This document shows positions 1 through 11,905 of a DNA stretch of 64,000 nt, one piece after another. The position numbers and the translations under genes were made by a program. Position 1 is the first letter of the stretch. Each line of letters begins with the position of its first letter. The stretch is from Opisthorchis felineus (Eukaryota; Platyhelminthes; Trematoda; Opisthorchiida; Opisthorchiidae): positions 1,062,494-1,126,493 of the forward strand of contig SJOL01009883.1 in assembly GCA_004794785.1 (NCBI GenBank). The letters run 5' to 3'. The notes beneath the pieces are model-generated. The model searched no databases. It was not told where the DNA came from and saw only the letters and a program-made list of their open reading frames with translations.

Positions 1-139
1 AGACGATATCCGATGGATTTCTATCATGTTTGTCTGTTCTTTATCACGAACCCATGACCGACGCTCATACCTTTCTACCATTTGTTCCGGGTCTGTTTTG
101 ACTGTTTTTTTAACTGTTCTTTACCAAAAACAGAATTTA

Positions 140-390
140 GTGCTTAGAAAAACCATAAACGAGAAATTCAGCTGGATTCTAGGTGAGTCTCTCGGAAAAC
201 CAAATGTTTGCAAATGAGTGTATTTCGCTAATTTCGTGCAACTTGGTTTCAAGTAGAACATAAGGTTGACGGAAACTCGGGGACTGCGCCTACCTGATGA
301 GTCCCAAGAAGGGCGAAACTGGCCGTGGGCTGTCGAGGAATTTTCAACAACTTTATGAATAGTGTATTACGTCTAAAACTTCCATCAGTT
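140..390 (+). repeat. R1 dispersed repeat, locus a (with hammerhead-like core)
   Basis: Contains the family landmarks tttgcaaatgagtgtatttc, ttggtttcaagtagaacata, aggttgac, ctgatgagtcccaagaaggg and the closing ttttcaacaactttatg. The copy starts in the part corresponding to the 53656 insert on the opposite strand. Confidence 0.8.
259..357 (+). ncRNA. Hammerhead-ribozyme-like fold in R1 locus a (probably inactive)
   Basis: Core CTGATGA (294-300), a stem-loop gtcccaagaagggc (301-314), GAAAC (315-319) and a potential GTC cleavage triplet (332-334). An outer stem cataaggttg (259-268) pairs with caactttatg (348-357), with one G-U pair. Order and spacing are those of a type I hammerhead. Stem III and the bases next to the core are mismatched, so self-cleavage is doubtful. 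Confidence 0.65.
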
Positions 391-608
391 TTTCTATCCA
401 ACTCCCACTTTTGAAAATAATTGTCGCAAATACTCCTCCCTACATTTTCACCAAACACACAGAGAGGATATATCATTCAATCGTGGAGGAAGCAGTTGAA
501 AGGGGAAAATTCCTAGTGATACTGTGTGATTATGCCCTAGAAGTCAGAAGGATTCCCACGGAATCCAAGACAATCAGCCCAAAAATGGGATGCAAATGGT
601 GGTAAGTT

Positions 609-624
609 TTATTATTATTATTAT
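609..624 (+). repeat. (ATT)n microsatellite
   Basis: Five to six ATT units, directly before R1 locus b. Confidence 0.9.
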
Positions 625-800
625 TCAACTGAATGTACTGCACAAAGGCCGCCTCATGTTCCGCTAATTTCGTACAATTTGGGTTCAAGTAGAACATTAG
701 GTTAACAGAAACTTGGGGACTGTGCATACCTGATGAGCCCAAAAAAGGGCGGAGCCGGTCCTGGGCTGTCGAAAAGTTTTCAGCAACCTTGTGAACCGTT
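625..800 (+). repeat. R1 dispersed repeat, locus b
   Basis: Shares ctaatttcgtacaatttggg, ttcaagtagaacattaggtt and the region through cagcaacctt with locus a. The 5' part differs (caactgaatgtactgcacaa, also seen in similar form near 3412). Confidence 0.78.
695..793 (+). ncRNA. Hammerhead-like fold in R1 locus b (degenerate)
   Basis: CTGATGA (730-736), a perfect gccc/gggc stem-loop (737-750) and GTC (768-770) are present, but GAAAC is replaced by GGAGC (751-755), which should abolish cleavage. The outer stem is partly kept. Confidence 0.55.
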
Positions 801-3149
801 TCCTTTATGAAAACAACGTGATTTGTTTTTTATTTGAACAATTCAGCATGAAGAATCAACATTCTTATGTATGCTAACCCGACTGTAACCTGCACAAACA
901 TATCTCTTCCTTAAATTTGACACATTCAGCACGTTTACCAACAGGGCTGCTAGAAAGAACAAACCAGATGTTGGTTTGACACACTATATGACAAGTCCTT
1001 CTGGTCAGCATGGTAGGAAGGCGACAGGATAGCCTTTCTGCACAGTTCAACAAGAACAACACCTTCTTGCTTAATCGGAAAATACGACGGTGTTGTCAAA
1101 AAGGACGGGTTTGTTGCTACAAAGTATTTTTTGAAAACGAGGTCACACGTTTTGAGAATTCAGTTGTTGAATTTTCGTTCACTATTGGGCCGATGACTAC
1201 AGATTATAATTTGACGCAGTCTGTGCCGCTAATGATGACCACGTAGACCAACATTTCGTGCAGGTCTTCACAACGAACATACCAGTTAAATCCACCTGCT
1301 TCCTCAACCACCGACTAATCCATTCGAATTTTTGAAATTTCACGAAGAATGCAACAAACAGTAAGTATTACTTCCCAATGTTTACGAGAAAAACATATTT
1401 GTCCCTTGCCTGATGGCAAAGTGGACTTATTCTAACTTCTACAAGTATATGAATATACAACATCAAAACAAACATACGACAGAGCTCGAAACTCTGTATA
1501 GTTTTTTACCCGACACCAAATGCCCCCAATGAGAAGACAATTTCGAGGATACAAAATGTTCTCCACCAAGGTCACCTCTCGAAGAAGTGGATCCAAAAAT
1601 CGAAGAGCAAGTATTTTCCAACCCCAAAATGGGTGTTTCTCTCAACATGGGAATACCTTCTACCATGAACGCATATTTTCTCTTTCGAAAATCACTTTGG
1701 GAGTTTATGCCAAAAACACAACTGATGAGCTTACTCAACAATAGATGAACTATTTTTGCTGAACTTAGCTGGCCGATAATTTAGTCTTGGATACGCACCA
1801 ACCAGTAAAACAGTTCACAGCTGAAATATCGATTGAAGATTTCGGGATGAAGCAACGCATACCACATCAACATTCCCGAGTTCCCAATAATCACCATTGT
1901 TCCCATTAATACATGAGAATGAGTCTTCTTGATAACCTATCGTGCTTAGCTTATGCAGACTCATTATGCTACGCTGGTATGCGCAAATTATGAATAAACT
2001 CGCGCATTCAATACCTAGAGAATTCAATCCAGACATGACGGAAGATCCTACTTTATTCCCATAGAAGCTGTTGAAAACGATACACACAAAATTGAAATTT
2101 CATCTTCCGGTTTAGAAAGAATTTGATAAGGTTTTCAAGAGTCACCTTCTCCACAAGGGAAGCGTTTTGGGATCTCTCGAAGGAGGGATTACCGGATTAT
2201 ACAACTATATGACAGAGACTGGGGCCAGAACACTGAATAAAGGTTTTAAGGCAAGCTCGAACCAATAGTAGGGCTTCTATCAAGATACGATGCCAACAAA
2301 AAATTCTGGCAATGCTTTACCAGTTACAGCAGCCTTCTCGGCACATTGTGAGCACTTGTTTTAATAGGGCTGAAAATTGCGCAACCTTTCCTGTGAACAT
2401 TCCTTCATTTTGGCTGGTCATATACAGACGCCCAACCGCACAGAGAGATAACCAATAGGCTTAATCTCTTCATAACCTATAAGCCAAGTACAAATCTTCA
2501 AAATATGACGACCTTGCTATCGCTTCAATCTGCATTTGAATCGTGACAACTTTTTTTGGACTATCTAGCTGGAACTAAACGTACATGTAAATGAAAATCA
2601 GTGTGTTTGACTTGGGAGGCATCGGCTTTATGGTTGTTTTTGTTGTTTGTCAGTTCTGAACTGTCACCTCACTTTAATGGACAGACGTCGCGTGCAACAA
2701 AACAGGATATATTATCTTGTGGTCAATGGCACATTTGATTCACGAGATACTGTTGCATAAGGGGGATATCTCTCAGGTATGGGATTTCGGATAAAACCCT
2801 TCATTCAGATCAAAATTGTCTTGAATTGATAGGTGTTTCCTCGTAACTTATGGGAAGGAGCTGTTATGTTAGCGTCACCGATGCATTGTGAAGATATATG
2901 TTACTAATGACGGTTGAGTGTGTGTGGAGCACTTAATGTCACCCGTTAAACGGATAATTACTTATTGGCTTCTCCGGAATACACCGAGGATTAAAGATGG
3001 CCGAACAACAGCGGTAAATCGCATGAAGTACATGGAATTATATAGGATCGTTTTGAAGAACTGTCAACCAATAATCTCACGGAAATGTAATTATGCATAA
3101 CTTTCCGTCTTAGATTGTCTTCCACGTACATTTATTCTGCTCCATTTAG
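801..3149. other. No feature recognised
   Basis: Only short open frames. A minus-strand frame at 1463-1741 has protein-like composition but matched nothing I know and has no clear SBF similarity. Confidence 0.5.
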
Positions 3150-3350
3150 GCTTAGGAAGGCCACAGTAAAAACAACAGCCCAGCATTTTCTTTACGGGAA
3201 CACAACACATATAAGGTTGCTGACAGCTATCCAATGACTCACGACTGGTTGAGCTGTTCTTGGGAGGCGAAGTCACCGAGTTGCTGTCAACCGCAACTAC
3301 CCGAACACCAAATTGTACGCAACTGGCGAAATATCCTCATTTGCAAATTA
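3150..3350 (-). repeat. R1 dispersed repeat, locus c (degenerate)
   Basis: Reverse strand carries ttgcaaatgag, tacaatttggtg, ggttgacagcaactcgg and the end cagcaacctta in family order. The hammerhead core is too altered to recognise as functional. Confidence 0.65.
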
Positions 3351-3469
3351 AGTCTATGCTAAAGGAAAGCTCAAGTGAATCCAACAGGAGTCTCTCCTTC
3401 ACGATATCCTTCAACTGAATGTACCGTACAAAGGCTGTCTTATGTTTCGTTTGAGGCAATATTTGATAT

Positions 3470-3570
3470 ATGGCAGTGTATTTTCCTGACAGGACGCACT
3501 ACTCATAAGGTTGGTGCAAGCATTAACATCCACTTAATATGCAAATGAGTGTATTTCGCCAACGGCTCCA
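3470..3570. repeat. R1 repeat fragment, locus d (internally deleted)
   Basis: The left part is on the minus strand (attttcctgacag, actactcataaggttg) and the right part on the plus strand (tgcaaatgagtgtatttcgc). The central core is missing, so two oppositely oriented pieces are joined. Confidence 0.6.
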
Positions 3571-4591
3571 CATGTTTCAACACGGATATCTGTTTGGCAG
3601 CCGTCAATTGAGCTCTAGGGTCTGTCGGGTTATTGATCTTGAAAGCTGAACGAACTGTTGGTCCAGGGTAACTGTATGATGACTGTCAATCGAGCTACGA
3701 TGTCCAAAGTCAAGTCACTACTGGCCATTTGGAAAATCACTTCTGATCGCACTTTTGAACACACGGATAACCAAGAGGACCATCAAAATACCGCTCCATG
3801 CGTTTTAGTAAACAAATGATCGTAGTAAATGAGCGCTATCATGATGTTTATCTCAAAACATTGTCGCTAACGTGTAGGGTGTTAGTGTTTTGGAAGCCAC
3901 AATCCTATCATGTAATTAAACGAAACCAGTTGATGATGTAGAGGCACACACACAATTAGCTTGAATACACGTCATTGTGCTATGTTGCTGAGGCGCTGAT
4001 CACCTTGAACGCTTTTTAGTTAAAGTCTCGGAAGAAATTGAACAACCAACTTAATCATTGGAACTGCGAAAAAATCGTTCATTTGTGGTGCATAGCTGTT
4101 AGCCAACTCAGCGGATGCGAACGAGACAATATATTGTCAAGATGCCCAGTCCTACGCAAACACAATCAAAAAGTCAATGAGCAACAGAAAACCTGGGCAG
4201 GAAGTAAGCTCTCGCTTCACCCAATGAGTTATCTCGGGTTCAAATCAATGTACACAACAGATATTTGAAACAAAACAAAGGTAAATTTTGGCACATAAGG
4301 CTATTACTGGTACCAACGAACGACCGGTCCAATAGTGAATATTAGACTCGCGAACGACATAATGCACAGCCAACGATAGTCCCGAAACGTTCCGGACAAC
4401 GAAACATAAGTTAGCAGTTAAGGGTCGGCAGTCGGTCCGCAGGTTCGAAACCAGGTGGTGGAAAGTGTACTGAGGAATGAGTGTTTCGATTATGGGCATG
4501 AACCAAAGTCACTATAAACAGCTGGACAGAAATTCCGATGACATTATTTAAATCCAAAAGTAACATCAGTATTGGTGGCGGATGTTGTGCC
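3571..4591. other. No feature recognised
   Basis: Presumed SBF intron or flank; short unrelated frames only. Confidence 0.5.
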
Positions 4592-4803
4592 CAATAACAA
4601 TCAATAATAATAAGAAGAAGAATAAGAATAATAATAATAAGCGTCCAGCTCTAACACTCTCTCAGTGTCTGGCTGCCATGCTACCCAAAGGAAGCACAAG
4701 GGCTGAGAAGCTGCCGGCTTACCCAGTCGACATGCCAGAGCTGTATTCGAAGCCCGGGACTTCTGGTCAATAAGTTAGCGCCTTAACTACTGAGCTAGTT
4801 TGA
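4592..4803 (-). mobile_element. tRNA-derived SINE with AT-rich tail
   Basis: Minus strand: A-box-like TAGCTCAGTAGTTAAGGCG (4779-4797), B-box-like region gcttcgaatac (4743-4754), a body of about 100 bp, and a tail of TTATT/CTT repeats (4592-4640). The order matches a pol III-promoted SINE. Confidence 0.75.
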
Positions 4804-5340
4804 GCTCGATGTTGTGGCTGGGACCCGTGGTAAAAATAACTGAAATATATGCAAAACGACCATTAGCAATCTGATTTACTAAGTGGTCACCCCGACAGAA
4901 ACAACCTTGGACTTGAGAACTTTTGTTGGGACAATGTGCACAGAACTGTACTCAGGTGCCGGTGAAAAGAACGAAAAAGGTTGGCCGCAGGAGATGACAC
5001 TAATCCAAAGACAATTAATTTCATGTGGACCATGCACACAAAGGAATCAATCGGAGTAATGGCAAGGAAATGTGCCGGCGAATGGGTTGACAGCTAGGAT
5101 GTACCCACGAGGAACGAATCAAGCACACCGTTTGTAGTTGGTTAGTTACCTGAGGCAACACACAAGGCTAGAACAAAAGAAAAGCGGACTTTGGCTCAGC
5201 GTTACTCATTTGGTCCACTTAAATATCAAAAAATGGATGCGAAGTGAAGCGAACAAGATGCAGTGAGTGGTAGAAGTGCGACATATCCGAAGAACTTGAT
5301 CTACCACAAATACCACGTGTACACAATTATACAAACTTAC
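4804..5340. other. SBF intron start, no further feature
   Basis: Follows the GTAAGT donor at 5340. The next SBF exon was not identified here. Confidence 0.6.
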
Positions 5341-5670
5341 CAAGGAATTTCTTCTCAGCCCAATGGTTGATACACGTTCGCCGTTGCTCATGCCCGGGTA
5401 CGGTGAGCCACTGCCCTGACGGGGTCGCCGATCAACGGCGTGAGGTGACACTTGACGAAAATCGGGCCTGGAAAGGGGTGCCATGGCTGGTTGTTCACTA
5501 AGCGACTTTTGAGCGTGGTGTTCTTGCTCAGCAAAGTGTAGATATAACTGTCGTATCTGATTGTTTACGTGCTCGTTAAATACGTTCTCCCAGAAAGACA
5601 TTTGTTCCCAAACCGCATGGCGCTGAATCTGTTGAGTCATGTTTGCGTAGTACCGAACATGGTTAATTTG
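5341..5670 (-). CDS. SBF: SBF exon, end of SBF2 domain (last exon found)
   Basis: 330-bp exon of 110 codons, phase 0 at both ends. The acceptor is TTTCCCTAACAG and the donor is TTG|GTAAGT. QINHVRYYANMTQQIQRHAV followed by WEQMSFWENVF aligns with the family's [37 protein letters not shown] corresponds to VQTHIRALYL. The second half (SEQPAMAPLSRPDF...RPRQGSGSPYPG) is basic and proline/serine-rich and unlike vertebrates, so probably disordered. No continuation exon was recognised between 1 and 5340. Confidence 0.94.
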
Positions 5671-7143
5671 CTGTTAGGGAAAGGACATAAGTAGAGGAAA
5701 ATACATTACATGATTGACAACTAGCGAGGAACCTGGAGAGCAGAAAAACGAAATGTCTGAAAGCTGATCGGGGTGACTTACTTGCAAGTGTTTGATCACC
5801 AATCTAGGTGACATCATTAGTAGACAACAGCGTGCTGATGATGCCACCCCGATTAGGGATAAAGCATTTGCACTCAAACTGCTCAGCTCTGCATACAAAC
5901 CAATGACCAGGAGTTCATTGGTTTGTCAGTGAGACTGTCCAGTGAGACTACACGAACAGACGTAGAAGTAACGGGGGATATCAGAAAGCGCTGTGTCTAC
6001 CCTATCCTGACCGAGGGTCCTCAACCCCTTTTCCATGGTACGATATAGCCTCTCTATTTATTCTGCCACGATTGCCACGGCGCGTGCTCTCCCAAATTCG
6101 CATCTTCTGTTCCACTTAACGGGTTATTAGATGTGAAATCCGTTTCTTGATTTGCAGTCACTTCTACGATAACTAAACACTCCCATTTAGTCCAATAAGT
6201 GAGTTGTGAAAAAAAAGCTGGTTTCGGGTCACGCAGCCCAAGGAAACGTAATGATAAAGATTGCGCAAAATAATAAAACTAAATAAAGTAAGTTAGCAGA
6301 CAAGGTTCAAAACCATCCAGGGCACTTGATCCATGTGTCTGAACGCAACTCTAGGCATTCTATAGAATCGAACCATTGGTGGGAAGCAGGGAAACGCACA
6401 CAATGGTGGAAACTATATTTTAAGGGCAAGGAATTCTTAAAGCTATACTGATACTTTATCACTTAATGGCAAACCACAGGGCACTGAAAGCCGAGGAATA
6501 GCAACACAAGTGCGCGTCCTCCGAATCCCATGAGGTGCTGGAACACGCACCCTGTGAGAATTGAGCGCACTAAACCTGGTGTAAGGTGGTTTATCAGCAG
6601 CGACATCAATTCACGTTCATAATCCAAATATCATCCCCAGCAATGCAGATAAACAGCGCATGTTCGGGTATTAATTCACGTCGCCCGCGGTGTGCTTTCG
6701 GGCGACTATCGTGAGGGGGCGCTCAGTAGTAGTGAGATTGCACCCCTCAATATGGGATTTCGCCATGCAAAACTTACGCTAAAGAGCCGAAAACAACTGT
6801 GCACCTCTTGTGCCATCATTTAAACGGGCAGTGGCGATTTAGAAAACTAGTGCAGTGAATCACCACTTAATAGTACGGGTTGATTTAACCCTATCATAGT
6901 GAACTCACAGATTAGGAAAAATGTCTCCAAACTGGTGACTAAATAATAACACAACATCGTCCAGGAAGAGTAGATTCTTTTCTATATGATCCATAGTGTT
7001 AAGTAAAAGAGGTAACGAATCAGAGACCGTTCGAAACTTGAAGACTTGGGTGGAAGTTTCGGAATACCTAACGTCGATTATTCAATGCTGTCCTGATATG
7101 TATGTATCCCATCAAAGCCAAATGCAGAAAAGTGCTCACTCAC
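5671..7143 (-). other. SBF intron (1473 bp)
   Basis: GTGAGT donor and CTAACAG acceptor. Holds only the possible hairpin relative at 5785-5850. Confidence 0.85.
5785..5850 (+). repeat. Possible diverged relative of the 53778 hairpin
   Basis: gatcaccaatctaggtgaca at 5799-5818 resembles catcaccaatcgaggtgaca in the 53773-53962 element, with some similarity on either side. The right arm is not preserved. Confidence 0.4.
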
Positions 7144-7449
7144 TGTCGTGAACCTAGTGCTGAGATCCATTACAATTGCTGCAATTCCACAATCTTCGGA
7201 TTGACTCTCCTGACATAGGGCTTCGTCCAGCAAGTCAACGATCAATTGAAACTGTTCCCAAGTAAGTACAGCACGTTGATCATGCTCATTTCGACCACTG
7301 CTACAATTCAAGCTGGCGCTGTTCGAGAGGTCATTGATAGCATCGTTCATTGAAACGGAAGCTGAGGGTACAACGTAGCGTTGCAGTTCGTCCACAAAAA
7401 GTCGACGTATTGGACGTGATTTAAGATCTTGTCGAATGGTGTTGCGCCG
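7144..7449 (-). CDS. SBF: SBF exon, SBF2 domain
   Basis: 306-bp exon of 102 codons, phase 0 at both ends. The acceptor is TTACTTTCCCAG and the donor is ACGACA|GTGAGT. RPIRRLFVDELQRYV matches the family AARRCLAQELHLHV block. RAVLTWEQFQLIVDLLDEAL matches RAVLDHQQFDFVVRMMN.CL, and EDCGIAAIVMDLSTRF matches the EHGIAAALLPL block. A serine/asparagine-rich loop (about 35 residues, from SASVSMND to GRNEHDQ) is inserted between the first two blocks relative to vertebrates. The open frame continues past the donor to a stop near 7078, but that extension does not match the family. Confidence 0.94.
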
Positions 7450-9398
7450 CTGGGAAAGTAAACAAAAACGTCAAAGCATAAGTTATTCGTAGTGTTTGGT
7501 AAAATCACTGAACTGCTCCTACTTGTCCTTATCACTAATGAGTGTTGGATACACATTTTTTGTGAGAATAACCAATCAGGAAGTTTGCGAATGAATTTGA
7601 GGAAAAAGGATGCCGGAAACCAGGTTTTTACGGGGGAAAAAAGTTACTCAGCCGATATCGTAAAAACAGCAGGCCAGGGGGGGGGGCACAATAAAATCGG
7701 GTTGAACCACATTCAAATAAAGACTCTCGTTCACACCAGTGCAGTGACATTCGGGTTCATTAGACTAACCACTGGCGAGTGGGTAATCGATGACCAAACC
7801 GGATTTTTCCACCGCGAATATTGATCCGGCAGGCTAGCACAAAGCAGACGGGTTTCGCCAGCAAAACGAAGCAATTGTTGGACAGTTCACAGTGCAGATC
7901 CGAATTCCAAAGCCCAGGTTACAAAAATGACACATGCGCCAGCGATATCAATGGGCCTCGAATTCTTACTATAGTTGCATGTTCGGCTGAAGATTGGAAA
8001 ACTGTGCACAGAGACCGACGTACGGAATTTCACATGAGCAAGAATCTGAGGTTTACTCTCATCGATGAGGGACAGAAAGGTGGCTTTAAGCCTGCTACTG
8101 CTACCTGCAAAAAACTCCATTGAACATTCCACTGGAACTGCATGTTGTGGCAATGTAGAAAAGCTGACAGAAAACTAGTGAAACATTAAATGTCACCAAG
8201 TAGCAAGCCATGCAAACGTCGCCAGTCAGTTATAACCAGTCAGACAAACATGTTCATCTTCATACTTGCTAACGGTGAGAAGCACTATCAGCTGCTGCCC
8301 AAGTGGCTAGAAGCTGGAGATTCAACACAATAATGAGCTGAAAACTAAAGGATGTGTGTGGAGAGAATGCATGACATTCTAAAATTTTCAGGAATAAAAA
8401 CAAATTTACCTTTCGGTTACATGTTACACATACATATATATAGTCTCAGACAGAATTATGAGGTCTCATAGGATATGTTTACTCAATCAGCAACAGCTAA
8501 GGAAAGTCATGCCGCAGATGACGTGATTATATCAATATTTTTTATCGTTCTGGCGTTTGCGGACGAAGATGGTCCCTCAGAAAAATCAGAAACTTGACCA
8601 GTTATTCGCCTGGAGCAAGCCTCACCATACCCTTAAAGCCAGTCTCGAAAACGTATATGCCTATCTTTCGCATGCATATATCAGTCATACAGAAGAAATT
8701 CGGTTTTGAAATCAGGGACGACGGTCATGCAATGTTTGGATGTTTTTCTGAATGCGTTCCAGCTTCAGCAGCATCCCTCGGCTCGGGAGAATTTAATCGC
8801 TCGCGTAACTCAGTCACTGATTTCGAGTTATTTGGAAAAAGTTCAAAGCCTCTTAAAACGTTATTAATGCGACCATATTAGAAATACAGAGGGTACAGTG
8901 AAGGCAGTGGAAGTAATTTTGAGTAAATTGGAGTGCATGTGCACTATGACGTAATTGTGCCTTACCTCGTTTGTAACTCTGACCTAGGATTTACCGAAAC
9001 AGGCAGTGAAATATGCGAGTCTAAACCAAGAGTCCGGGGAGCTGGTCATCGCTATAATCCTGGATGGTAGACCAAAGTAAAACAAGTGATCTCAAATTCA
9101 GTCTGGAATCTCTTCGCCAAAACCCCGAACTAATCAGGCTGTCATCTTGGGTGTATCGATGACTTTGCTGTAGCATTGTTTATCGTTAATGGAAGAAACC
9201 ACAGAAGGTGGAATCATCGTGAACAGTCTAAAGCTGGCAGAAAGAATGGAGATGTAATATTTTTGTTGAATGATTGTTCCATTAGTGACCGATGTCACGA
9301 TGCAACAATGCTGAAAAGAGAGACAAGTATTCAGCGTTCGACCGTAAACCTGTGCACCACCGAAAGTTAGAGCCACCTGAATCATACGAGATGCAGTT

Positions 9399-9416
9399 CC
9401 CACCCCACCCCACCCC
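9399..9416 (-). other. G-quadruplex motif
   Basis: The minus strand has four G runs (4-4-4-3) separated by single T residues. This is the sense strand of the SBF gene, inside the intron 7450-11748, so a stable RNA quadruplex could form in the pre-mRNA. Confidence 0.8.
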
Positions 9417-10894
9417 ACCTGAAAAGCACGACTAAAGATTTGCTGACGACAGTATGTGAAATATAGTAATGTTTCCTATTTAAATTAGCAGAATTAGACT
9501 AGTATTTCTCCGTACGTAATCACGCGAGGTTACAGGGTTCGAAGTGCCACCGTAAGTGACAAGACTATCACTAAAGATTCAAAAACAATAACAGCGGAAG
9601 TACACCTAAAAAACAAAGGGATAAAAACGTGCTGGGATACGAACGTGAAGTAACTTTTCAATTCATTAAGAGTAACAAACGTATCCGTCTTCTGCTGTCA
9701 TTTTGTCTCCTCCTAGACTGTTGAACACGCGCTATTTCTCTTTTGACACAATTCCTTAAATAACCTGATTGTGCGGTGGCAGCAGGCCTGAAAAAGCCGA
9801 GTTGTTTCATCCTAAGTTGATAGCTCATATTCACGTGCACGTTGACAGTTCTACTGAGTGTGCCCCAGTTTGCCCCCACATTGTTACCGTTAGTGTAAGT
9901 CCGTTGGATTCACACAGGTATTCAGTGCAGTCATATACCTCTGACTGGTTTGGATGAAATGATTCATTCGGATCGATAAGATTTACTGACCCAATCAATC
10001 CGTCAATTCGCATGTTATCACCATTTTGGGATAATTCTTTTGCTCAGCCCAGCAGTTAACAACCCGATCATGCGGCGCCCTCAAGATAGTATCCTGCAAA
10101 ACGCACATGAAGCAAATGCCATATCAAGGCACTGAACTGCAATGGTAGGTCAATCATCATTAGGCTTGCCATTGTGTGGAAGTGGAAAAGTGCGCTGCAG
10201 CGTGACTGTTACAGCCACAGTGGGAGATTGGTTTATTCTTATTGATAAAGACTGTTTAGTGGATTCACACAAAGCCTGAAGCACAACAGTTTGTGCACAT
10301 TATTTCTGAAGATGGCGAAAACAGCCATTAGCGTCGTATTAATCCACGTGTAACTGGTGCAGGAGACTCCTAGGTGTGAATTAGGGAGATGAAAAGAAAC
10401 TCAGGTGAAAACGGACGAACGCTGTCGAAGTGTACAAAGCAAACCGTAGAATGATCTTCACCCAGAAAAGACCCTCCGAAGAGAGTCAACCACCTTGAAG
10501 CGACTACAATAACTCCTCCCGTTAGCCACGACTTAATGCATAATTCACCCCTGAGAGGGAACCTAAGGTGAGGTAAAGAAATTCTTCTCAACAACTCTTT
10601 TCCCAGTGGTGTGTTCAATTCGGAGAGACTTACCGGACTTCGTTATTCAGACTTCAAGAGCCAACAAACTAACAACTCTTATGTTGGAACTCAAAAATCA
10701 GTTTAAAAAAACTACACAGTTGCCTTGACCGAGACAGTAGAATCTAGATAAACAAACAATTTCGCTGAGGTGTGCTTAGTCGCCGATGTATCAGTTAGAG
10801 TGTGTCCTTGGAAAATAGAACATTCCACCAAAGAAGAACGGTAAACTGCGGAGAAAGTCCCTCAATCAACTGAACATGTCCTAACTATATAGAC

Positions 10895-11185
10895 GTAATA
10901 CAATACTCATAAGGTTGCTGAAAATTCTTCGACAGCCCCCACCGGTTTCGCCCCTCTTGGGGCTCATCACGTAGGCGCAATCACTGAGTTTGTGTCAACC
11001 TTATGTCCTACTTGAAACCAAATCGCACGAAATTAGCGAAATACACTCATTTGCAAACAAATTTCGTTTTGCAGCACATTCAGTTGCTTAGAAACATCAC
11101 AAACGAGGGATTCAGCGGGGTTCCAGGTGAATCTCTCGCAAAACCGAATTTATTTGCAAATAAGTGTATTTCGCTAATGTCGTAA
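10895..11185 (-). repeat. R1 dispersed repeat, locus e, with long inverted arms
   Basis: Best-preserved R1 copy (minus strand) plus a second, opposite half at 11073-11182. The two halves give inverted arms 11028-11072 and 11138-11182 (about 40 of 45 positions pair) around 65 bases. Confidence 0.82.
10908..11005 (-). ncRNA. Hammerhead-like fold in R1 locus e
   Basis: Minus strand: TGATGA (10964-10969) preceded by G instead of C, a perfect gcccc/ggggc stem-loop, GAAAC (10945-10949) and GTC (10931-10933). The outer stem cataaggttg/caaccttatg (10996-11005 with 10908-10917) is perfect. The C-to-G change at the first core base should impair cleavage. Confidence 0.6.
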
Positions 11186-11748
11186 CCATCTTCAAGAGGC
11201 TTATTGAGAGAAACGGCCGAATACTATTCAGATCGGCTGTCTGTGTCCAAGAGACCCTTTTCCTAACCCTTAGTGTTTCTATTTAGATGGAAGGACTGGA
11301 CCACACGGTTGGCAGATCGCAAGCAAAAAAATATGCGGGTGATCCTGCAGTCTGCACGAACAGCTGGAGACATGATTCAATATAAAGTTAACCGAAGTGA
11401 AAAAACCTGTCGTTCACGCGGTATATGGAGATCATTTTAAAAGTGAATGCTAGGTCACTAGATGGGTCAATCCCAATTGACGGGTTTTCACAAAGATGGA
11501 TGAGAACGAAATCACTTTACCGAACTCTATCACAGAGGAACTACGATTAAAATTTGATTATACACAAAATAAGTGGTAATTAGCCTAAATGTGGCGCGAA
11601 AAGATGCACACGCTAAACGAACTAAAAGAGCAGTGGTATGATCCAACGAAATCCCCCGCGGACACGTGACTAGCCGAAGAAAGTTGTGCATAGGAGCAGT
11701 CTTGGTCAAAAACTGAAACCGAATCAAATAATTAAACAGAAATCGCAC

Positions 11749-11905
11749 CTTGAGAGCTTCCGTAATATGCTGATCAAAGATGTCTGCAATAAACTCGCGA
11801 ATGACACGGTTCTTATCCGGATACATAATGGCCTTGAAAAGCTGGCGATCAAGTAGCAGACCCTGAGGAACAAAACGTGGCTCCGGTTTGTGATTTTGCA
11901 CTTTC
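11749..11905 (-). CDS. SBF: SBF exon, SBF2 domain
   Basis: 157-bp exon: one base plus 52 codons. The acceptor is CCTCACTCACAG and the donor is AAG|GTGCGA, a weaker donor. Reading KVQNHKPEPRFVPQGLLLDR, then ...PDKNRVIREFIADIFDQHIT, it aligns without gaps to TTVPSGPPMTAIL...[21 protein letters not shown] of MTMR5. Its single leading base fits only the two trailing bases of the 24284 exon, so the 12.4-kb intron containing the full-length retrotransposon is directly supported by phase. Confidence 0.93.

Larger units (their letters stand above)
7450..11748 (-). other. SBF intron (4299 bp)
   Basis: GTGCGA donor and TTCCCAG acceptor. Contains the G-quadruplex motif and R1 locus e. The rest is unassigned. 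Confidence 0.85.

Noticed and set aside
1463..1741. 92-codon minus-strand open frame as a later SBF exon
   Set aside because: No alignment to the expected downstream SBF segments.
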